Notes under the pieces: generated by a model
What the model saw: the letters and a program-made list of their open reading frames with translations, nothing else
What the model was told of the DNA's origin: nothing
Databases searched by the model: none
Part shown: positions 1 through 8,466 of the stretch, one piece after another
Layout of the letters: each line of letters starts with the position of its first letter
Position numbering within the stretch: position 1 is the stretch's first letter
Translations under genes and position numbers: made by a program
NCBI RefSeq assembly: GCF_016907755.1
Contig: NZ_JAFBCN010000001.1
Span: 4,216,001-4,280,000, forward strand
Direction: 5' to 3'
Length of the DNA: 64,000 nucleotides
From: Cellulosimicrobium cellulans
Lineage (GTDB): Bacteria; Actinomycetota; Actinomycetes; Actinomycetales; Cellulomonadaceae

Positions 1-682
1 CCGGCTCCTCCATCGCGGGGATGCCGCCCGGGAACCAGTCCTCGACCGGTGACCAGACGTGCCGGTTGGACGACCACGACCCGCGCGGCTCGCCCCGCAC
101 GACGGCGCCCTCCGCGGAGAGCAGCGCCGTGAGCTGGGACGTCATGGTGCGACGCACGTCCCACGTCTTGGCGGTGGTGGGCAGGAACGCGGTGCGCAGC
201 AAGGGCGCGGCCCTCGACAGGCTCGCGCCGTCCATCGGTCCGTGCTCGGCGAGCGCGCCGTGCACCTGGGCCTCGACGGCGGCGAGGAAGGTCGCCGCGT
301 CGTCGACGGGCGGGTCCGTGGGCAGCGTCGCGAGCTCCTTGAGCAGGCGGGCGCGCAGCCGTCGGGCGACCGCGAGCGCCGCGGCGGCGTGCACGACGGG
401 CACGGTCTCGCGGCGCACGACGAACATCGTGCGCCGCATGGCGAGCACCTTGACCAGGGTGCGCCGCCGGAACACGGCGTCCCGGACGTCGTCGAGCACG
501 AGGCCGGGGACGCGCGCGAGGACGGAGAGGTAGACGCTCGGGGCGTCGGTGGCGTGCAGCGCGAGCAGCCGGTCGACGACGTCCTCGGGGGTGCGGGCCG
601 CCGGACGTCCGGGCAGGTCCGTCGCGAGCGCGAGCTGTTGCGCGACGAGCCGCCGTCGCCTCTGGTCCACCGTGATCCGCAC
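1..682 (-). CDS. Winged-helix DNA-binding domain protein, AlkX/HTH_42-like (C-terminus cut by window edge)
   Basis: The minus-strand frame reads from a GTG at 682 to the window edge with no stop, giving about 227 residues that begin VRITVDQRRRRLVAQQLAL. The run of FRRRTLVKVLAMRRTMFVV at residues 78-96 matches the conserved core of the winged-helix family PF06224, which includes AlkX/AlkZ-type DNA glycosylases and many uncharacterised proteins. Family members are about 350-400 residues, so roughly the last 40% is missing. The GTG was chosen because homologues usually begin with an RITxxQ-like motif and no in-frame start lies just upstream. It is divergent from the response regulator at 799. 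Whether this member has glycosylase activity cannot be told from this part. Confidence 0.7.
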   Translation of the reverse strand, partial: MRITVDQRRRRLVAQQLALATDLPGRPAARTPEDVVDRLLALHATDAPSVYLSVLARVPGLVLDDVRDAVFRRRTLVKVLAMRRTMFVVRRETVPVVHAAAALAVARRLRARLLKELATLPTDPPVDDAATFLAAVEAQVHGALAEHGPMDGASLSRAAPLLRTAFLPTTAKTWDVRRTMTSQLTALLSAEGAVVRGEPRGSWSSNRHVWSPVEDWFPGGIPAMEEP

Positions 683-798
683 GCCGCCATCCTGCCTGAC
701 GCCGCCCACGCGCACCGCGCGAGAACCGGCCCGGGAGCGGGCCGCGGGTGGAGCCCGTTCCCAGGCGACTCCCAGACCGCGGGAGGACACTGGAGGGC

Positions 799-1542
799 AT
801 GAGCACCACCCCTGAGGCACGCCTCGTCGTCGTCGACGACGAGCCGAACATCCGCGAGCTGCTGGCCACGTCCCTGCGCTTCGCCGGGTTCGAGGTCCAC
901 GCCGCCGCGGACGGGCAGAGCGCCCTGCGGCTCGTGCGCGACGTCGAGCCCGACCTCGTCGTGCTCGACGTCATGCTGCCGGACATGGACGGGTTCACCG
1001 TCACGCGCCGCCTGCGCGAGAAGGGGCAGCACACGCCCGTCGTCTTCCTCACCGCGAAGGACGACACGCGCGACAAGATCACCGGCCTCACCGTCGGCGG
1101 CGACGACTACGTGACGAAGCCGTTCAGCCTGGAGGAGGTCGTGGCGCGCATCCGCGCGGTCCTGCGCCGCACGCACGCCGAGCCCGTCGAGGACGCGGTG
1201 CTGCGCTTCGCCGACCTGGAGATGGACGAGGACTCGCACGAGGTCCGCCGCGCGGGCATCGACGTCGACCTCTCCCCCACGGAGTTCAAGCTCCTGCGCT
1301 ACCTCATGCTCAACGCGGGCCGCGTGCTGTCGAAGGCGCAGATCCTCGACCACGTGTGGCAGTACGACTGGGGCGGCGACGCGAACATCGTCGAGTCGTA
1401 CATCTCCTACCTGCGCCGCAAGATCGACAACCTCACGGTGCCCGGCCCGGACGGCGAGCCCGTCGCGCTCCCGCCGCTCATCCACACCAAGCGCGGCGTG
1501 GGCTACCTGCTGCGTCAGCCCCCCGGCGCGTCGACGACATGA
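799..1542 (+). CDS. OmpR/PhoB-family response regulator
   Basis: This is a 247-residue two-component response regulator. The receiver domain occupies residues 8-122: acidic pair D13-D14, phospho-acceptor Asp in VVLDVML (D57), and the conserved Lys in DYVTKPFS. A winged-helix trans_reg_C domain follows at about 145-240, ending with the typical TKRGVGYLL. The ATG at 799 was chosen because GGAGG-like sequence (782-797) precedes it and the receiver domain starts immediately. An in-frame ATG at 748 would add 17 unconserved residues. The stop overlaps the start of the histidine kinase at 1539 (ATGA), so the two are translationally coupled and form a cognate pair. The signal sensed is unknown. The domain calls are certain; assignment to a named system (TcrA/PrrA-like) is not attempted. 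Confidence 0.93.
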   Translation: MSTTPEARLVVVDDEPNIRELLATSLRFAGFEVHAAADGQSALRLVRDVEPDLVVLDVMLPDMDGFTVTRRLREKGQHTPVVFLTAKDDTRDKITGLTVGGDDYVTKPFSLEEVVARIRAVLRRTHAEPVEDAVLRFADLEMDEDSHEVRRAGIDVDLSPTEFKLLRYLMLNAGRVLSKAQILDHVWQYDWGGDANIVESYISYLRRKIDNLTVPGPDGEPVALPPLIHTKRGVGYLLRQPPGASTT

Positions 1543-3230
1543 CGGCCGGCCCCGACCGCGCGGAGGCGGGCGCCCGCCCTGTCCCGCCGCCTCCCCCGGG
1601 GCGCCGCGCCCTCTCGGCCGACATCTCGGCCGGCACCGCGACGTCGGGACCGGGCGGTCCTCCCTCCGAGGCGTCGTCGTCCGGGGGACCGGGCGAGGCG
1701 GGCCCGACGGCGGAGCGCCCCTACGGCCGGCCCGTCCCCACCGAGGGGTGGAGCTGGTTCGCGCGCGTGCCGCTGCGCGCCCGGCTCGTCGCGATCACGG
1801 TGCTCCTGCTGGCCGCGGGGCTCGGGCTCGCGTCGGCGGTCACGACGACGGTCGTGTCGAGCTACCTGGTCGGCCAGGTCGACTCGCAGCTCGAGCGTTC
1901 GGCCGAGGACGTCGCCAGCTCGACGATCCGGCAGACTCCCGCGGCGGCGACGTCGCTCCCGAGCGACTACTACGTGCTCGTGCGCTACCTCGACGGCAAC
2001 AGCAGCACTCTGGGCTGGCCCCAGACGACCTCGCGCTACGGCACCCCCGACATCCCGGCGATGTCGAACCCCGAGGTCGCCGACGCGGTCGGGACGCAGT
2101 TCACCGTCGGCTCCGTGGGCGGCACCGACCCCGCCGAGTGGCGGGTCACGCCGTTCTTCTTCTACGACAGGTTCAGCGGCGAGCTCCGCGGCACCGCGTT
2201 CGTCGCCCTTCCCCTCACCGGCATCCACGAGACGGTCAAGGTGCTGGGGCGCGCGCTCGCGCTCTCGGCGCTGGGGATCGCGCTCGTCGGCGGCGCCGTG
2301 GCCTACCTCGCGGTCCACCGCGCGCTGCGCCCGCTGCGGGAGATCGAGGAGACGGCGGCGGACATCGCCGCGGGCGACCTGTCCCGGCGCGTGCGTCCGG
2401 CCCCGCCGACGACCGAGGTGGGTTCGCTGGCCGCGTCGCTCAACGCGATGCTCACCCAGATCGAGGAGGCGTTCGCGGTCCAGGAGGCGTCGGAGGAGCG
2501 GATGCGGCGGTTCGTGTCCGACGCGAGCCACGAGCTGCGCACGCCGCTCGCGACGATCCGCGGCTACGGCGAGCTGTACCGGATGGGGGCGCTCGACACC
2601 CCGGACAAGGTCGACGACACGATGGGGCGCATCGAGGACTCGGCGACCCGCATGGGCACGCTCGTGAACGACCTGCTCGCGCTCGCACGGCTGGACGAGG
2701 GCCGGCCCCTGCGACACGAGCCCGTCGACCTCGTGTCGCTCGCGCGCGACTCCGCGCAGGACCTGCACGCGCTCGACCCGACCCGGGACGTCCGGCTCGT
2801 AGGCCTGGGGTCCGGCGCGAAGGCGCCCGCGGCGCTGCGCGTCGTGGGTGACGAGGACCGGCTGCGGCAGGTGCTGGCGAACCTCGTCGGGAACGTCGCG
2901 CGCCACACGCCCGCGGGGACGCCGGTCGAGATCGCGCTGGGCGCCGTGCGCCCCGCGACGCCGCCCGACGACGCGCCGGGCGGCCCCCGCGACGCGGTCG
3001 CCGTGCTCGAGGTGCGCGACCACGGACCGGGCGTCCCCGGCGAGCAGCGCAGCCGGGTGTTCGAGCGGTTCTACCGCGCGGACTCCTCGCGCAACCGTGC
3101 GTCGGGCGGCTCGGGCCTGGGCCTGGCGATCGTCGCCGCGATCGTGGGTGCGCACCAGGGTCGGGTGTCGGTCCGTGAGACGACGGGCGGCGGGCTCACC
3201 GTCCGCGTGGACCTCCCGCTCGCACCCTGA
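1539..3230 (+). CDS. HAMP-domain sensor histidine kinase, partner of the 799-1542 regulator
   Basis: A 563-residue membrane sensor kinase. The first ~75 residues are a Pro/Gly/Ala-rich cytoplasmic leader. A first membrane helix follows (about 84-105), then an extracellular loop of roughly 135 residues, a second helix near 240-262, a HAMP linker (LREIEETAADIAAGDLSRRV), and a HisKA domain with the phosphorylated His in SDASHELRTPL (H331). The HATPase_c domain carries the N box (NLVGNVARHT), DHGPGV, and the G box GGSGLGLAI. The ATG overlaps the regulator stop by four bases. In-frame starts further upstream would run into the regulator gene and lack conservation. A proline-rich N-terminal extension of this size is unusual but common in GC-rich actinobacteria. 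The ligand of the extracellular loop is unknown. Confidence 0.93.
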   Translation: MTAGPDRAEAGARPVPPPPPGRRALSADISAGTATSGPGGPPSEASSSGGPGEAGPTAERPYGRPVPTEGWSWFARVPLRARLVAITVLLLAAGLGLASAVTTTVVSSYLVGQVDSQLERSAEDVASSTIRQTPAAATSLPSDYYVLVRYLDGNSSTLGWPQTTSRYGTPDIPAMSNPEVADAVGTQFTVGSVGGTDPAEWRVTPFFFYDRFSGELRGTAFVALPLTGIHETVKVLGRALALSALGIALVGGAVAYLAVHRALRPLREIEETAADIAAGDLSRRVRPAPPTTEVGSLAASLNAMLTQIEEAFAVQEASEERMRRFVSDASHELRTPLATIRGYGELYRMGALDTPDKVDDTMGRIEDSATRMGTLVNDLLALARLDEGRPLRHEPVDLVSLARDSAQDLHALDPTRDVRLVGLGSGAKAPAALRVVGDEDRLRQVLANLVGNVARHTPAGTPVEIALGAVRPATPPDDAPGGPRDAVAVLEVRDHGPGVPGEQRSRVFERFYRADSSRNRASGGSGLGLAIVAAIVGAHQGRVSVRETTGGGLTVRVDLPLAP

Positions 3231-3355
3231 CCTGCCCGCACCCCGCCTCACCTGCGGGTCTGCTCCGGCGCGCCCGACGTGACGCGCGGAGGCCGTCACC
3301 ACGGTCCCGAGGCACCGCCGACTGCGGCTACGATGGCGGGTCGTCCCGCGAGACC

Positions 3356-3478
3356 TAGGCTGGTGGTGAGGCCGCGCGGCGACGCGGGGGCCTCCGTGCC
3401 AGGCACCACGCCTGGTGACGACCACCCCCGTCATCTCCTCGTGTCCGTCGAAGTGTCCGTCGAAGAAGGCGAAAGTTC
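3356..3478 (+). promoter_or_regulatory. -10 box and structured 5' leader of the HD-domain hydrolase
   Basis: A TAGGCT -10 box lies at 3356-3361, about 115 bases before the start codon, so the mRNA should have a leader near 110 nt. The leader contains two short inverted repeats (GAGGCC/GGCCTC around 3367-3395, and CCAGGC/GCCTGG around 3399-3415) and a perfect tandem copy of GTGTCCGTCGAA at 3441-3452 and 3453-3464, directly before the purine-rich ribosome site GAAGGCGAAAG. It matches no riboswitch family I recognise. The rest of the 3231-3355 gap shows nothing further. Confidence 0.45.
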
Positions 3479-4210
3479 ATGGGCGTCAACAGCGCCGACG
3501 CACCGCAGTGGTTCCTCTCCTCGTTCGTCCGCAGCGCCCGCGGCGCCGGGGCGACCGCCCCGGACGACGAGGTCCGCGCCGTCGGGCAGGGGCTGCTCGA
3601 CCGCTGGGACCTGCCGGACCGCCACTTCCACAACCTGCGCCACCTCGCCGACGTGCTCGGCCGGGTCGACGAGCTCTCCCAGGAGACGCACGACCCCGAC
3701 CTGGTGCGCCTCGCAGCCTGGTACCACGGCGCGATCTTCGACGCGAAGGGCCGCGCGACCTACGCGAACAAGGGCGGCGAGGACGAGTCCGCGAGCGCCG
3801 CGCTCGCGACCACCGAGCTCACGAGCCTGGGGGTCCCCGAGCCGGCGGTCCGCCGCGTCGCGTACCTCGTGAACGCGCTCGTGCGGCACGCGCCGGACGC
3901 CTCGGACTTCGACTGCGCGGTGCTGTGCGACGCCGACCTCGCGATGCTCGCCGCGGAGCCGCAGCGCTACAAGGAGTACCTCAAGGACGTGCGCGACGAG
4001 TACGCGCACATCCCGAAGCCGGACTACGTGCGGGCGCGCATCGCGATCCTCACGAAGCTGCTCGACCGCCGCTCGCTCTTCTCGAGCCCGCTCGGGGCGG
4101 CGTGGGAGGAGCCCGCGCGACAGAACCTCGACGCGGAGCTGCAGCGGCTGCGTAAGGAGCAGGTCAAGCTGGCAGAGGCGTCGACGCCGTCCACAGGTCC
4201 CACCTCCTGA
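3479..4210 (+). CDS. Predicted metal-dependent HD-superfamily phosphohydrolase (COG4339 type)
   Basis: This 243-residue cytoplasmic protein resembles the COG4339 group of HD-like hydrolases. Visible motifs are RHFHNLRHLADVL near residue 42 (metal-binding His residues), WYHGAIFDAKG near 82 in place of the usual WFHDAVY, and a VLCDADLAML segment near 150 that supplies acidic ligands. Length matches the family (about 200-250). The ATG at 3479 is preceded by GAAGGCGAAAG. The C-terminal ~25 residues are charged and variable. The substrate is unknown; relatives are often annotated N-methyl-D-aspartate receptor NMDAR2C subunit-like proteins, a misleading name. No operon partner is visible: the kinase upstream is 248 bases away and the WXG100 gene downstream appears to have its own promoter. 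Confidence 0.8.
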   Translation: MGVNSADAPQWFLSSFVRSARGAGATAPDDEVRAVGQGLLDRWDLPDRHFHNLRHLADVLGRVDELSQETHDPDLVRLAAWYHGAIFDAKGRATYANKGGEDESASAALATTELTSLGVPEPAVRRVAYLVNALVRHAPDASDFDCAVLCDADLAMLAAEPQRYKEYLKDVRDEYAHIPKPDYVRARIAILTKLLDRRSLFSSPLGAAWEEPARQNLDAELQRLRKEQVKLAEASTPSTGPTS

Positions 4211-4263
4211 TCCGTCGTCCACAGGGACGCCGTCGCTGCCCGCAGCGCCGCGCGTCTCGTGGC

Positions 4264-4269
4264 TAGCGT
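4264..4269 (+). promoter_or_regulatory. -10 box (TAGCGT) ahead of the WXG100 gene
   Basis: TAGCGT fits the actinobacterial TANNNT -10 pattern and lies 66 bases before the ATG at 4336. No clear -35 is seen. The remainder of the 125-base gap holds no other signal. Confidence 0.4.
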
Positions 4270-4335
4270 CGTCGTCGCACCGGCACCTGCCGTGTGCAGG
4301 GCGGTCTGCGGGCCGACGAGACGACGGAGGACGAC

Positions 4336-4629
4336 ATGAGCCGTTACGAGGTCGACAGCGCACGCGTGGCTCAGGCGAGCGCGGCGGTGAACGGGTCGGT
4401 CACGGCGATCCGGGCCGAGGTCGGGGCCATGATGCGCCACCTCACGGACCTGCAGGCGTCGTGGCGCGGCGGTGCGGCGACGTCGTTCACGGGCGTGATG
4501 ACGCAGTGGCAGACCACGCAGCACCAGGTCGAGCTCGCGCTCGACGACATCACGGCGGCGCTCGGCGCGGCCGCCCAGACCTATGCGGACGCCGAGTCGC
4601 AGGCCTCGCGACTGTTCACGACGCGCTAG
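4336..4629 (+). CDS. WXG100 / ESAT-6-like small secreted protein
   Basis: A 97-residue protein with the hallmarks of WXG100 proteins: two predicted helices joined by a Trp-X-Gly turn (W43-R44-G45 in SWRGGA) and no signal peptide. Such proteins form four-helix dimers and leave the cell through a type VII (ESX) system. The ATG at 4336 has GGAGG nine bases upstream, whereas the ATG at 4294 would add 14 unconserved residues. No EccC/EccD component, partner WXG protein or polymorphic toxin lies in the window, so it is an orphan here. The gene converges with the carboxylase that ends at 4658. Its role (secreted effector, partner of a remote toxin, or spore/septum function) is unknown. Confidence 0.88.
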   Translation: MSRYEVDSARVAQASAAVNGSVTAIRAEVGAMMRHLTDLQASWRGGAATSFTGVMTQWQTTQHQVELALDDITAALGAAAQTYADAESQASRLFTTR

Positions 4630-4657
4630 GGCACACAGACCGCGGGCGCTCCGCGCG

Positions 4658-7600
4658 TCACGCCTCGAGGTGCACGACGGCGAGCCCGTCGCCGGCGCGC
4701 ACGTGGTCGCCCGGGCGCACGCGGACGTCGACGACGGTGCCGTCGGACGGCGCCAGGACGGGCAGCTCGAGCTTCATCGCCTCGAGCACGACCACGGGTG
4801 CCCCCTCCGTGACGGACCGTCCCGGCCGCGCCTCCACGCGCCACACGACACCACCCAGCGGGGCGCGCAGCACGACGCGCGCCGGGTCGTCGAGGTCGGC
4901 GGGGTCCTCGTCGGTGTCGTGCGCACCGCCGTCGGGTCCGCCGCGCGCGGTCGCGCGCGCGGCCGACCCGACGAGCTCGCCCGCCTCCGCCCAGGCCGCG
5001 GCTTCGCGCCCGAACGCGGCGCGGCGCGCCGCCGCCACCGCCGCGATGTCGTCCGCCTCCCGCGCGAGGAGCGCGGCGTGCTCCCGGCCGGAGAACACGC
5101 CGTCCTCGACCGGGACCTCCAGGACCCCCGCCCGGGCGGCCGCGCGGCGCTCGGAGAGCTCGTCCGGGTCGACCGGCTCCCACACGATCCGGTCGAAGTA
5201 CCGGAACAGCCACGGGACGCCCGGGCGGAACGGCGGGCGCTGCGCGTGCGCCGACCAGACCGGGACGGTCCGGCCCACGAGCTGGTAGCCCCCGGGACTC
5301 GCCATGCCGTACACGCAGAGGAACGCCCCGCCGAGCCCGACGGCGTCCGACGGCGTCCAGGTGCGCGCCGGGGTGTACTTCGTGGTGAGCAGGCGGTGTC
5401 GCGGGTCCACCGGCACGGCGAGCGGCGCGCCCAGGTACACGTCCCCGAGCCCGAGCACGAGGTACTCGGCGTCGAGGACGGTGCGCCGCACGTCCTCGAC
5501 GCTCGCGAGCCCGTTGGCCCGCCGGACGAAGTCGACGTTGGACGGCAGCCACGGCGCGTCGGAACGGACCCCGGCCGCGTACCGCTCGACGGCCTCCCGG
5601 ATCGCGGGGTCGTCCCAGCTCAGCGGCAGGCGGAGCACGCGGCTCGGCACCTCGATCTCGTCGCTCGCCGGCAGGTCCTCCTCCAGCTCGCGCAGCAGCC
5701 CGACGAGCCGTGTCACGGGCAGGGTCTCGGGGTCGACGTGCAGGTGGAGCGTGCGGACGCCCGGAGTCACGTCGAGCACGCCCCGCGGGGCCGCGGCCCC
5801 GAGACCGCTCGCCAGGGCGTGCACGCGCAGCCGGTCGTGCAGGTCGATCCCCGCTCCGCCGTCGTACTCCACGAGCACCGCGTCGTCGCCGCCGCGCAGG
5901 TAGCGGACCGCGGGCCGGCGGACGGCACGCGACGTCGGCCCGTCCGCCGGGCGAAGGTCGTCGCCGGCGAACGCCCCGGTGTCACGGCGCCGGACGGCGC
6001 GCACCTCGGTGGGGACGCGCGCGGCCGCCCGGGCGGCGTCGTCGCGACGCAGCCGGTCGGCGCCGTCGTCGTGGACGGTCACGAACCGCACGACGTCGCC
6101 CGGCCGCATCTGCCCGAGCTTCCACCGGGAGCCGGCGACGACGGTGAGCGCGCACACGAAGCCGCCGAGGCTCGGCCCGTCCGGTCCGAGCAGGATCGGC
6201 ATGTCTCCGCTGACGTTCAGCGCCCCCACCGAGTACGGGTTGTCGAGCACGTTGGACGGGTGCAGCCCCGCGTCCCCGCCGTCGGGCCGCACCCACGTCA
6301 GCGGCGGCCCGGCGAGCCGCACCCCGGTGCGGTCCGCGTGCGGCAGCACCCGCCACCACGACGTCCGCAGCCGCCCGAGCGCGGCGGCGGTGAGCGCCGC
6401 GGACTGCGGTCCCGTCGTCACGGCGAGCTCCCACGAGTGCCCCATCCGGGGTCGGGCATCGGATGGCACGGCACCCGCCGCGCCGAGCCCGGGAGGCACC
6501 GGCTCGCCCGGCCGACCCCCCGACCCGGGACCGAGGTCACGAGGGTGCAGCGCGTCGCCCGCGACGAGCGCGCGCCCGGCCGGGCCGCCGACGGCACCGA
6601 GGACGAAGGTCGACGCCGACCCCAGGTACGCCGGGACGTCCAGACCGCCGGCCACGAGCACGTACGTCCGCAGCCCGACGGCGTGCGGCGCACCCACGGC
6701 GAGCACGCCGCCCGCGGGGACGGTGACGGGCTCCCACTGCCGCACGGGCCCGCCGTCGACCGTCACGGGCGCCGGCGCCCCCGTGACGCACACCGTCGCC
6801 GCGTGCGAGAAGCGCAGGGTCGGGCCGGTGAGGGTGCACTCGAGCCCCGCCGCGCCCTCGGGGTTGCCGAGCGCGCGGTTGCCGGTGCGGAACGACAGGT
6901 CGTCCATGGGGCCAGACGGCGGGATGCCCACGCCCCAGTACCCGGTGCGTCCCGGCCAGTCCTGCACCGTCGTGAGGACGCCCGGGTCGAGCACGTCGAC
7001 CCAGGGCTCGGGGTCACGCACCGTGGCGAGCGTGGTGGTCGTCGCCGAGCCCGCGACGACGGCAGCGTCGTCGAGCGCCGCGCGCAGCAGCGAGACGTTC
7101 GTGGGGACGCCGTCGACGCGCACGTCACCCAGCGCGGTGCGCAGCCCCGCGACCGCGCGCTCGTGCGACGCCGCGGGCACGACGACCTTCGCGAGCAGCG
7201 GGTCGGCGTCGGGACCGAGCTCGTCGCCCGCGGCAGCACCGGTCTCGACGCGGACGTCCGTCCCGGCGCCCGCGCTCGGAAGGTCGAGCCGCGCGAGCGT
7301 GCCCGCGACGGGTCGGCCGTGGCGCACGTCCTCGGCGTAGACGCGCGCCTGCGCCGCCACCCCCCGGACGGCGGGGCCCGACGGCGGCACCTCGTCGAGC
7401 ACGGTCGCGTCGCCGAGCGCGAGGCGCAGCATCCAGGCCACCAGGTCGACACCGGTGACCTCCTCGGTCACCGTGTGCTCGACCTGGATCCGCGGGTTCA
7501 CCTCGAGGAACGTGACCTCACCGGAACCGACGTCGAGGAGCGCCTCCAGCGTCGCGGCCGAACGGAGCCCGACCCGCGCCGCGAGGCGACGGGCGCCGTC

Positions 7601-8356
7601 GTGCAGGGCCGCCCGGACGCCGGGGTCGATGCCGGGCGCGGGCGCGACCTCGACGACCTTCTGGTGACGGCGCTGGAGCGAGCAGTCCCGGTCCCCGAGC
7701 GAGACGACCCGGCCCGCACCGTCACCGAAGAGCTGCACCTCGAGGTGTCGCGCCGTGTCGACGTGCCGCTCGACGAACAACCGCCCCGAGGAGCCGGGGC
7801 GCGACGACTCCCGCCGCCACGCCGCGGCGAGGCCCGCCGCGTCGCGGCACACGTGCACGCCGGTCCCGCCCCCGCCACCGGCGTCCTTGAGCACGAGCGG
7901 GAAGCCGATCTCCTCCGCCCACCCGAGCGCGTCCTCGAGGCCGCCGAGCACCGGCGACCCCGGCAGCACCCGCAGTCCGCACTCCTGCGCGAGCGCGCGG
8001 GCGCGGGCCTTGTCACCGAGCACGCGGAGCTGCTCGGGCGTCGGGCCGGCGAACGCGACGCCCGCGGCCTCGACGGCTGCGGCGAAGGCGGCGTCCTCCG
8101 CACGGAAGCCGTAGCCCGGGTGCAGGACGTCCGCGCCCGAGGCGAGCGCCGCGTCGAGGAGCCGCCGCCCGTCGTCGTACGACGCGGCGACCGGCGCCGG
8201 GCCGATCCGCACCGCCTCGTCGGCGAGCCGGACGTGCCGCGCTCCACGGTCCGGGTCGGAGTGCACCGCGACCGTGCGCAGCCCGAGCTCCCGCGCGCTG
8301 CGGAGCACGCGGCAGGCGATCTCGCCGCGGTTCGCGACGAGCAGCGTGGCAGCCAT
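4658..8356 (-). CDS. uca: Urea carboxylase-type fusion: biotin carboxylase, AHS2/KipA, AHS1/KipI and biotinyl domains (possible guanidine carboxylase)
   Basis: A 1232-residue single-chain biotin enzyme. Residues 1-445 are a biotin carboxylase: N-terminal VANRGEIACRV, the ATP-grasp loop GGGGTGVHV near 161, and catalytic EVNPRIQVEHTVTEE at 285-299. Residues from about 452 to 775 are the KipA/AHS2 domain (DPGVLTTVQDWPGRTGYWG). Roughly 815-1040 are KipI/AHS1 (YLRGGDDAVLVEYDGG), with a linker region to about 1150. The C-terminus is a biotinyl domain with EAMKLE, the Lys being the biotin site; most homologues have M or T where this has L. This order is that of urea carboxylase, which makes allophanate from urea, ATP and bicarbonate. 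Many bacterial members actually prefer guanidine. No allophanate hydrolase or carboxyguanidine deiminase gene is in the window, but the gene ends an island for urea uptake and urease, which favours urea. It starts 110 bases after the GntR gene with its own -10 box. Confidence 0.88.
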   Translation of the reverse strand: MAATLLVANRGEIACRVLRSARELGLRTVAVHSDPDRGARHVRLADEAVRIGPAPVAASYDDGRRLLDAALASGADVLHPGYGFRAEDAAFAAAVEAAGVAFAGPTPEQLRVLGDKARARALAQECGLRVLPGSPVLGGLEDALGWAEEIGFPLVLKDAGGGGGTGVHVCRDAAGLAAAWRRESSRPGSSGRLFVERHVDTARHLEVQLFGDGAGRVVSLGDRDCSLQRRHQKVVEVAPAPGIDPGVRAALHDGARRLAARVGLRSAATLEALLDVGSGEVTFLEVNPRIQVEHTVTEEVTGVDLVAWMLRLALGDATVLDEVPPSGPAVRGVAAQARVYAEDVRHGRPVAGTLARLDLPSAGAGTDVRVETGAAAGDELGPDADPLLAKVVVPAASHERAVAGLRTALGDVRVDGVPTNVSLLRAALDDAAVVAGSATTTTLATVRDPEPWVDVLDPGVLTTVQDWPGRTGYWGVGIPPSGPMDDLSFRTGNRALGNPEGAAGLECTLTGPTLRFSHAATVCVTGAPAPVTVDGGPVRQWEPVTVPAGGVLAVGAPHAVGLRTYVLVAGGLDVPAYLGSASTFVLGAVGGPAGRALVAGDALHPRDLGPGSGGRPGEPVPPGLGAAGAVPSDARPRMGHSWELAVTTGPQSAALTAAALGRLRTSWWRVLPHADRTGVRLAGPPLTWVRPDGGDAGLHPSNVLDNPYSVGALNVSGDMPILLGPDGPSLGGFVCALTVVAGSRWKLGQMRPGDVVRFVTVHDDGADRLRRDDAARAAARVPTEVRAVRRRDTGAFAGDDLRPADGPTSRAVRRPAVRYLRGGDDAVLVEYDGGAGIDLHDRLRVHALASGLGAAAPRGVLDVTPGVRTLHLHVDPETLPVTRLVGLLRELEEDLPASDEIEVPSRVLRLPLSWDDPAIREAVERYAAGVRSDAPWLPSNVDFVRRANGLASVEDVRRTVLDAEYLVLGLGDVYLGAPLAVPVDPRHRLLTTKYTPARTWTPSDAVGLGGAFLCVYGMASPGGYQLVGRTVPVWSAHAQRPPFRPGVPWLFRYFDRIVWEPVDPDELSERRAAARAGVLEVPVEDGVFSGREHAALLAREADDIAAVAAARRAAFGREAAAWAEAGELVGSAARATARGGPDGGAHDTDEDPADLDDPARVVLRAPLGGVVWRVEARPGRSVTEGAPVVVLEAMKLELPVLAPSDGTVVDVRVRPGDHVRAGDGLAVVHLEA

Positions 8357-8416
8357 CGCCCTCCCCGGGCCGGTGCGCGGACGAGGCCGCGCCTCGCCGT
8401 CGGACAGAACGGCCCC

Positions 8417-8422
8417 AGCCTA
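8417..8422 (-). promoter_or_regulatory. -10 box (TAGGCT) for the urea carboxylase gene
   Basis: The minus strand reads TAGGCT here, a good TANNNT -10 box, giving a 5' leader of about 50-55 bases before the ATG at 8356. It lies in the gap after the GntR stop codon and indicates that the carboxylase can be transcribed independently of the upstream genes. Confidence 0.5.
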
Positions 8423-8466
8423 GGACCCGTCCGAGCCCAGACCACCTGTTCGGCGCAGGACCCCTG

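Noticed and set aside
142..1485. A minus-strand frame covering the response regulator
   Set aside because: It is antisense to conserved receiver and winged-helix motifs and only partly overlaps, out of frame, the true winged-helix gene at 1-682.
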